Source of the DNA: Nakazawaea peltata
Taxonomy: Eukaryota > Ascomycota > Pichiomycetes > Alaninales > Pachysolenaceae
NCBI GenBank assembly: GCA_001599355.1
Contig: BCGQ01000001.1
Span: 2,669,135-2,733,134, forward strand
Length of the DNA stretch: 64,000 nucleotides
Direction: 5' to 3'
In this document: positions 57,477 to 64,000 of the stretch, in pieces
Layout of the letters: each line of letters begins with the position of its first letter
How positions within the stretch are numbered: the stretch's first letter is position 1
The notes under the pieces: generated by a model
The model's database searches: none
Told to the model about the DNA's origin: nothing
The model's input: the letters and a program-made list of their open reading frames with translations, nothing else
Translations under genes and position numbers: made by a program

Positions 57477-57741
57477 ATGTCCGGACGTCAAGGAGGAAAA
57501 GCTAAGCGTAAGTGATGGTTAATGAAATAAGAAGAGATTTATTGAAGTTCATGTCCATACTAACTGATTCCTTACAGCATTAAAGCTGCCAAAGAAGAAG
57601 CAACAAGATTTCGACGATGAAGATTTGGCTTTCAAGGCCAAGCAAAAGGCTGATCTGGCTGCTAGAAAGGAAATGCTGCTGAAAGCTTCTGGTAAAGGTC
57701 CTTTAATTGGTGGAGGTATCAAGAAGAGTGGAAAGAAATAA
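57477..57741 (+). CDS. TMA7: translation-associated small protein Tma7 (two exons)
   Basis: Join of 57477-57507 and 57578-57741, 64 residues. The 70-nt intron (57508-57577) has GTAAGTG, TACTAAC and TTACAG. The spliced protein reads MSGRQGGKAK-PLK and ends GPLIGGGIKKSGKK, the Tma7/CCDC72 signature. A CTG at 57655-57657 lies in KAD-x-AA, where S. cerevisiae has Ala. It is a lysine-rich ribosome-associated protein. Too short in each exon to stand out without splicing. Confidence 0.95.
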
Positions 57742-58890
<1,149 letters not shown>

Positions 58891-59297
58891 GCACGTATAA
58901 TAATCAAAGTAATATTCATGAGACTGGTGTAATGATGTAGCTTCTGTGGGCTCTCCATTGTTGGTTTTCCATTTTCGGTTCTATTGTAGATTCCCAGACT
59001 CATCGTCGTTAATGTCGTAGAATGTCTCACATCAACAGCCCCTGTCTTTGATTTAGCCCCACACGACCTTTCCCCCGTCTTCTAACCAGTCACTTTGGCC
59101 CGCATTAATCCCGTAACAAATAGATAGGCCGCAGAGGAGGGAAAATTTGAGCCGCAGCATCTGCAGCATTATCTGCTACGGTGCCTGCCCCGGTTAGGCA
59201 GCAATTGGGCAGAGGAGCCGTGCCATTGGCCGATTTCACCTATATAAACCGAGGGGGGGGCGCCAGTCTATCGATTGTTTCGAAACTAACCCGAAAA
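58891..59297. other. intergenic YPT6/VPS70-like
   Basis: 407 bp with CACACGACC (59060-59068), GC-rich stretches and a TATATAAA box at 59241-59248. The frame of the downstream gene is open upstream of its ATG and includes an earlier non-family extension. Confidence 0.6.
59241..59248 (+). promoter_or_regulatory. TATA box of the VPS70-like gene
   Basis: TATATAAA 50-57 bp upstream of ATG 59298. It argues that the start is 59298 and not further upstream in the same open frame. Confidence 0.5.
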
Positions 59298-61565
59298 ATG
59301 TCGTCTAAAAACTACCTGAGACATCAAGTCTCGAGATCTGGGTTGATGCTCAGCAGGTTATCAGCTGTGGTTCTCTGTGGGGGGTTACTTCTCTTAAGCT
59401 GTCAATACATTCATGGCGTTGTGACCCAGGGGCAAACCCCGGCTAGTGGGCTGAAGTCGGTCCACACTTTTGAATTACTTGAGGAACTTTATTTGAAGAC
59501 TCTTACCGACTTGAATCTTGCCGGTAATTGGTCTGAACGTTACACTTCCGAGCCTCATCTTGCTGGGACTAACTATGGATTGGTCGAGTGGACTCAGGCC
59601 AAATTCGAAGAGTATGGAATGCAGCTGGAGGTGGATGAATATGAGGTTTTCCTCAGTTATCCAAATGACCACTCATTGAAGTTATTCCTGAACGACTCAA
59701 TTAACGTTTATACCCCATCATTGAAGGAAGATGTCTTGCCAGATGACCCTACTACTGACGGGGATGATTTGATTCCTACTTTCCTTCTGTATGCAGCCAA
59801 TGGAAATGTCACTGCCGAGTTCGTCTACTGTAATTACGGAACCAGACAGGACTTTGCCTTCTTGAAGTCTCAAGGTATTGATCTCAAGGGTAAGATCGCT
59901 GTTGTCAGATACGGTGAGGTCTTTAGAGGATTGAAAGTTGAATTCCTGCAAAATGAAGGATGTGTAGGTGTCTTACTTTATTCTGACCCTGCTGATGATA
60001 ATGGAATCACCGAGGTAAATGGTTATAAGGCTTATCCTGAGGGACCTCTGAGAAACCCTTCTTCTGTTCAACGTGGAAGTTCTCAATTCCTTAGCGCTGG
60101 AGTCGGAGACCCAACTACTCCAGGCTACCCTTCAAAACCAGGCTGCCCAAGAAGAGACCCATACAAGGTAATCGGTAAGATCCCTGTTTTGCCTATCAGT
60201 TACCTGGAAGTGGAACCTATTTTAAATAAATTGAACGGATTCGGTAAAGACAGTACTCATTTCAAAGGCAAGGGGGCCCAATTCGAATGGGAAGGTTTAT
60301 TACAAAGTTATGACTACCATACTGGACCCAACCCTGAATTCAAATTGGAATTATACAATGATCAGATTTACAATATTACTCCTATCTGGAATGTTTACGG
60401 TACAATTGAAGGTAAGAACCCTAACGAGGTCATTATCATTGGTAATCATCGTGATCTGTGGATCAAGGGAGGTGCAGGAGACCCTAACTCGGGTTCTACC
60501 ATATTATTGGAGATCGCCAGAGGTTTACATGCTTTGTTGGAGACCGGATGGCAACCAGAACGTACTATTATGTTTGCCAGTTGGGATGGTGAAGAATATC
60601 TGTTATTGGGATCTACTGAATTCGGTGAAAATTATGCCAAACAGTTGAAGAAAAAGGTGGTAGCTTACTTAAATATGGACACACTGCTGACAGGATCCAA
60701 TTTGGGTGTCGGAGCTTCCCCTCTTTTGTATAATGTATTACGTGAGACTATGAAGAAGTTGGATTACCCACTGAAGGACGGCAAGAAACAAAGTTTATAT
60801 GAACATTTCGTCGAGGTCAGTGGAGACAAAATTTTAGATCTTGGTTCGGGATCAGATTTCACCGTTTTCTTAGAACATTTGGGTATCCCATCCTCTGATA
60901 TGGGATTCGGAGCTGGACCAACCGACCCAATCTACCATTACCATTCTAACTACGACTCTTATCATTGGATGTCTACACTTGCCGACCCCGGATTTGTGTT
61001 CCATAACTTGATGGCTAAATATCTCGGGTTGGTTCTGCTTCAATTATCCGAGAAGAAGGTGATCGATTTTAAGGTTTCCAACTACGCTTCCAAATTAGAA
61101 TTATATTTCGATAATTGTATGGAACACATTCCATTGAATTGGTCCACTACCCAATTTTCAAAGGATCTTGGGAAATTCCATAGTTTGGAGCTGGAACTTT
61201 ACTCTGAGATCAAAGAATTCCAAAATGTTCTGGCTGGATTCGATATTAAAGCAGAAGATCTCCAAAAACAATACGATAATTCTGACGAATTGAGTTGGTG
61301 GCAGAAACTTAAATTGAATATCGCTATCAAGGGAGCTAACGCAAAATTAAAATACTTGGAACGTCATTTCATTCATGAAGAGGGGTTAAAAGGTCGTTCA
61401 TGGTTCAAACATATTATCTATGCGAGCGGACGTTACACTGGATACGAGGGTCAACAATTCCCCGGATTGATCGAGGCAATCGAAGACAATGATTTCAAGC
61501 TGACCTGCCACTGGATGGGAGTCATCATCGGGATTTTAAAGCAGATAAACCACACGTTGAAGTAA
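59298..61565 (+). CDS. VPS70: M28 / transferrin-receptor-like membrane peptidase (Vps70 type)
   Basis: 755 residues (S. cerevisiae Vps70 is 811). A single N-terminal anchor lies near 23-40 (AVVLCGGLLLLSCQY), then a protease-associated domain, the M28 zinc domain and a helical TFR dimerisation domain. Zinc ligands of the PSMA type appear intact: NHRDLW, GDPNSGS, WDGEEY, NMDT and YHYHSNYDSYHW. In S. cerevisiae Vps70 affects vacuolar protein sorting; Tre1/Tre2 are related but lack ligands. The symbol is a best match. Confidence 0.85.
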   Translation: MSSKNYLRHQVSRSGLMLSRLSAVVLCGGLLLLSCQYIHGVVTQGQTPASGLKSVHTFELLEELYLKTLTDLNLAGNWSERYTSEPHLAGTNYGLVEWTQAKFEEYGMQLEVDEYEVFLSYPNDHSLKLFLNDSINVYTPSLKEDVLPDDPTTDGDDLIPTFLLYAANGNVTAEFVYCNYGTRQDFAFLKSQGIDLKGKIAVVRYGEVFRGLKVEFLQNEGCVGVLLYSDPADDNGITEVNGYKAYPEGPLRNPSSVQRGSSQFLSAGVGDPTTPGYPSKPGCPRRDPYKVIGKIPVLPISYLEVEPILNKLNGFGKDSTHFKGKGAQFEWEGLLQSYDYHTGPNPEFKLELYNDQIYNITPIWNVYGTIEGKNPNEVIIIGNHRDLWIKGGAGDPNSGSTILLEIARGLHALLETGWQPERTIMFASWDGEEYLLLGSTEFGENYAKQLKKKVVAYLNMDTLLTGSNLGVGASPLLYNVLRETMKKLDYPLKDGKKQSLYEHFVEVSGDKILDLGSGSDFTVFLEHLGIPSSDMGFGAGPTDPIYHYHSNYDSYHWMSTLADPGFVFHNLMAKYLGLVLLQLSEKKVIDFKVSNYASKLELYFDNCMEHIPLNWSTTQFSKDLGKFHSLELELYSEIKEFQNVLAGFDIKAEDLQKQYDNSDELSWWQKLKLNIAIKGANAKLKYLERHFIHEEGLKGRSWFKHIIYASGRYTGYEGQQFPGLIEAIEDNDFKLTCHWMGVIIGILKQINHTLK

Positions 61566-61980
61566 TGCATGCAGCTTACATAAACCTACATAGTGATCAA
61601 GCCATATACCGGTAAGATAATCTGAGAATTGTAGATAATAAACGGTTAGAGAAGGAAAGAATCTGGAAGGGCAAGACGGGCCAATGTATCGGATTGCAAA
61701 ATTTAGTCATGCCCCCCCTCCGAATTGTGATACTTTAGGCTGCGAATCGCTCCGATGCCTTGGGTTTACTGCGTTTTTAGGTTTTTTGTTGGTTTCTTTT
61801 TCGTGAAGCCGAGAAAAAGCAGCAGCAGCCGACGCAATATCTGACAGTTAGTAGGAAGAGAGTGTAGAACGCAGTGTAGTTACGTTCTGCAGAGAGTGTT
61901 TATTCCACCGATAGTGGCGGTTGGTCAGTGCGTTATGTGCACCGGAATACGTACGTTTCCGTTTGAGGCTAGGCAGATCT

Positions 61981-62012
61981 CCAAGGGGGGCTCAAGGGGC
62001 CTTCAAGGGGCT
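61981..62012. promoter_or_regulatory. cluster of three AGGGG stress-response elements
   Basis: AAGGGG occurs three times within 32 bp (around 61983, 61993 and 62004). STRE (AGGGG/CCCCT) is the Msn2/Msn4 site. Confidence 0.5.
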
Positions 62013-62094
62013 AGAAGGTATTGCGCACTCTACAGCAAAATGACTAAAAATTATGTAAATAGAGCTAAACCTTTGAAATGCCCAAGGCACAACC

Positions 62095-62106
62095 AGGGGA
62101 TCCCCT
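62095..62106. promoter_or_regulatory. palindromic STRE pair AGGGGATCCCCT
   Basis: A perfect 12-bp palindrome made of two opposed STREs, about 1.0 kb upstream of the zinc-finger gene start. Confidence 0.5.
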
Positions 62107-63128
62107 TCTCAGGGTCGACCAAGTTATAAAAAAGAAAAGGGTGTGCTCATGAGGATCTCATGTTCTAGACTGCATATGAAGCGATATTGACAAAGTACAT
62201 AAGATGGCCCATAACTAGAGTAACTTTGAAACAATTGCCCTGCCCTCTCTCCCCCCAATTAGAGATGCGTGTGCGCGGTGCTCATTTTCTTATCTCCCAA
62301 ATAGGAGGGGTATATGTAAGTTTTTGGAAGAAGTAATTTTTCTTAATAATATTTTTTTTTAAGAGGGGGGAGAGGGGGCGGAAAAAAGGCACTTACCTTT
62401 ACGGTGACATTGATAGGGACAGGCACAGATTACATTTTATCATGGAAGTAATACGTAGTTAAAAAAGGAGTTTGAGCAAATTTGATGACGATGATCAATA
62501 CCGTGTCTAGAGTCCAATGACGCTTCATCCCCCTCATCATGATTGCTTTCCAAAAGGGCAAATCAAACATGCCATAAATTTCGATATAGCATATTAAACA
62601 ATAAAGAAAAGGTAAAAAGAAACAAGCAAAAAAAAGAAATCCTGCTAAAAACAGACAGTCAAAGGTCTCGCTAGGTAGTAAGCCCGGAGGTGGCCGTGGA
62701 TCGTGAAAGGAAGTCGGACCATCTTGATGCTGCATCGAAAAGTACCAAGGGATGTTCGCAGCATATGGAATGATGATGTCTTATCATTTGACACTATCTC
62801 CCCCACAAAGCTCTCTACTCTCTGCCCCATCCCCATCTACTACTCTCCATTCCCCCCCTATCCCTCCCACACGTTTCTTTGGTGCCTCTTTTTCCTTCCC
62901 TTTCCCTCCAATACCCCTTTTTCTGCCCCTCGTATAAATCCAACCTTTGAGCGATTTCATGCCCTTTTCTTTTTTTTCCCTCCTGTCGTTCCTACTTTTT
63001 TTAACCTTTTTACTAATCTGTCTCCTCCCAACACTTAAAAACACCGGAAAGGAAAAAATTTACGTATATATAATTTAGAATGTCTAATTGATAGATTAAA
63101 TACAGTTGATCGAGTATTAAGTATATCT

Positions 63129-64000
63129 ATGTCTTCATTAGCGCTGGAACCTGAGCGCGAGGTTCCTTCTCAGAAGGATGCCGTCAAGGGCGGTAAGAAA
63201 AAATCAAAGGGCCGCGTTTTCCAATGTAGCGGGTTCCCTCCTTGTAACATGTCCTTTACAAGATCCGAACATTTGGCCAGACATATTCGTTCACATACTG
63301 GTGAGAAGCCATTCAAATGTCAACATTGTAACAAGTTTTTCAGTAGATTGGACAATTTGAGGCAACACAAGCAAACCGTCCATGCTTATGAGAACTTCAT
63401 TCTCACTTATCCAAATGAGAAATTAATGATTAGAGTTCGTAATGACGAGTTCCACGAGGTTAAGAAGAACTTGGGGATTGATGAAAATAATATGATTAGA
63501 GTTGGTTCTAATAATCAACAACAAGGTCCTCCTGCTCAGCATGGCCAACCACAGAACCAACAACCATACCAGCCTCAATATCGTTCTCAAGAGGATATTA
63601 ATTTGGCTGCTCAACAACTTAGTGATATGAGAAACATTTCTTCATCCAACCCAATAACTCCAGTGACTCAACAGTTCAACTCCCATTATCATAATGGCCA
63701 GAACAATGGACAAAACAGATCACTCATTTCACCTCCAAATTCCACCTCCCCACATACTTCTCATGACCCAAGTTTCCCGCAACATCATCAACACCAGCTG
63801 CTGCCGCCACCTCCAAGGGCATCTTCATCTTCTTTGTTAAGACCTTTACAATTCAGACCTGATGACCACAAGAGACCTAGACCTATTATGGTTCCGGATA
63901 ACCAAGAGGATCCTCGTTTGCTGCATTCAGCTCCACCTGCACCTCATCAGCACCTTCTGTGGCAACAACAACAACATCAACAATCTTATTTGAGCACACC
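63129..64000 (+). CDS. C2H2 zinc-finger transcription factor, Usv1/Rgm1/Com2 type (partial, runs off the right edge)
   Basis: At least 290 residues, open to the window end. Two adjacent fingers lie at about residues 33-88: C-x4-C type [26 protein letters not shown], linker TGEKPFK, then [22 protein letters not shown]. The first-finger residues RSEHLAR predict binding to a GGG-containing site, as for STRE-related factors Usv1, Rgm1, Com2 and Msn2. The rest is Gln/Asn/Pro/His-rich. In S. cerevisiae Usv1/Rgm1 are stress and carbon-source regulators; STRE elements upstream suit that. The C terminus is missing here. Confidence 0.85.
   Translation, partial: MSSLALEPEREVPSQKDAVKGGKKKSKGRVFQCSGFPPCNMSFTRSEHLARHIRSHTGEKPFKCQHCNKFFSRLDNLRQHKQTVHAYENFILTYPNEKLMIRVRNDEFHEVKKNLGIDENNMIRVGSNNQQQGPPAQHGQPQNQQPYQPQYRSQEDINLAAQQLSDMRNISSSNPITPVTQQFNSHYHNGQNNGQNRSLISPPNSTSPHTSHDPSFPQHHQHQLLPPPPRASSSSLLRPLQFRPDDHKRPRPIMVPDNQEDPRLLHSAPPAPHQHLLWQQQQHQQSYLST

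Larger units (their letters stand above)
61566..63128. other. long intergenic region upstream of the C2H2 factor, with STRE elements
   Basis: 1563 bp without a credible gene. It contains three AGGGG elements in 32 bp (61981-62012), a palindromic STRE pair (62095-62106), an A/G-rich poly tract (62330-62390) and a long pyrimidine-rich leader (62790-63030). ATG frames inside are short and without family features. Long upstream regions of this kind are typical of stress-controlled transcription factor genes. Confidence 0.65.

Noticed and set aside
59181-59297. Upstream extension of the VPS70-like protein
   Set aside because: A TATA box lies inside it and the first ATG with a family-like anchor is 59298.
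61896-62735. Short frames in the region upstream of the zinc-finger gene
   Set aside because: No conserved motif, no splice pattern that extends them, and composition like intergenic DNA.

Overview
This is a gene-dense piece of a budding-yeast (Saccharomycotina) nuclear genome. It holds about 37 protein-coding genes, most of them single-exon, separated by short AT-rich intergenic spaces. No rRNA, convincing tRNA, transposon, LTR element or CRISPR array is visible. The product set is ordinary yeast housekeeping: oxysterol-binding protein, HOG-pathway MAPKKK, PP2A-like phosphatase, mitoribosome subunits, kinesin-5, H2A.Z, Hrd1, Las17 and Ypt6.

The most important property of the window is its genetic code. 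At more than ten strongly conserved positions in eight unrelated genes, an in-frame CTG stands where the family has alanine. Examples are the kinesin P-loop lead-in F-A-YGQTGTGKT, MYH-x-AAGH in the Ssk2 kinase, CGNxA in PP2A-type phosphatases, EGEAxAK in Rab6, and FLPLAH, VAVPR and GSAPL in acyl-CoA synthetase. CUG is therefore read as Ala. That places the source in the CUG-Ala yeast clade (Pachysolen, Nakazawaea, Peterozyma; NCBI table 26). Every Leu written for a CTG codon in a standard translation of this window should be read as Ala.

Layout. 1-8.6 kb: 3' end of an unknown gene, KES1/OSH4, SSK2 and PPG1. 8.5-15.2 kb: spliced HUB1, a peroxisomal ABC half-transporter, a YdcF/DUF218-like gene, NOP53, a spliced Poc4-like proteasome chaperone and IMG2. 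15.5-25.9 kb: ABZ1, PAT1, ARC35, MRPS12, ACP1, DBP6 and RSM19. 25.9-35.9 kb: mitochondrial PP2C (PTC6-like), 6-phosphogluconolactonase, an LMBRD2-like membrane protein, peroxisomal FAA2 and OLE1. 37-49 kb: SDS23, kinesin-5, spliced NPR2, HTZ1, HRD1, spliced OPA3-like and RRN11. 49-64 kb: CPS1, a phospholipase B, a GCIP-like protein, LAS17, spliced TMA7, YPT6, a VPS70-like peptidase and a C2H2 factor (USV1/RGM1 type) cut by the window end.

Functional themes: mitochondrial translation and maintenance (IMG2, MRPS12, RSM19, ACP1, PTC6-like, OPA3-like), fatty-acid and peroxisome metabolism (PXA-type transporter, FAA2, OLE1, ACP1), ribosome and rRNA production (NOP53, DBP6, RRN11), actin patches (ARC35, LAS17), nutrient signalling (NPR2, PPG1, SDS23) and the vacuolar/secretory system (HRD1, CPS1, PLB, YPT6, VPS70-like).

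Five introns could be reconstructed. All have a GTAAGT donor and an RCTAAC branch box placed very close to the acceptor. One has a tandem NAGNAG acceptor and one follows a 10-nt first coding exon. A dispersed composite intergenic motif, RGTCGTGYA-N(2-3)-CCCAATT with about 20 copies of its core, recurs mostly 70-250 bp upstream of start codons. I cannot assign it to a known factor, and it is the best candidate here for something undescribed.
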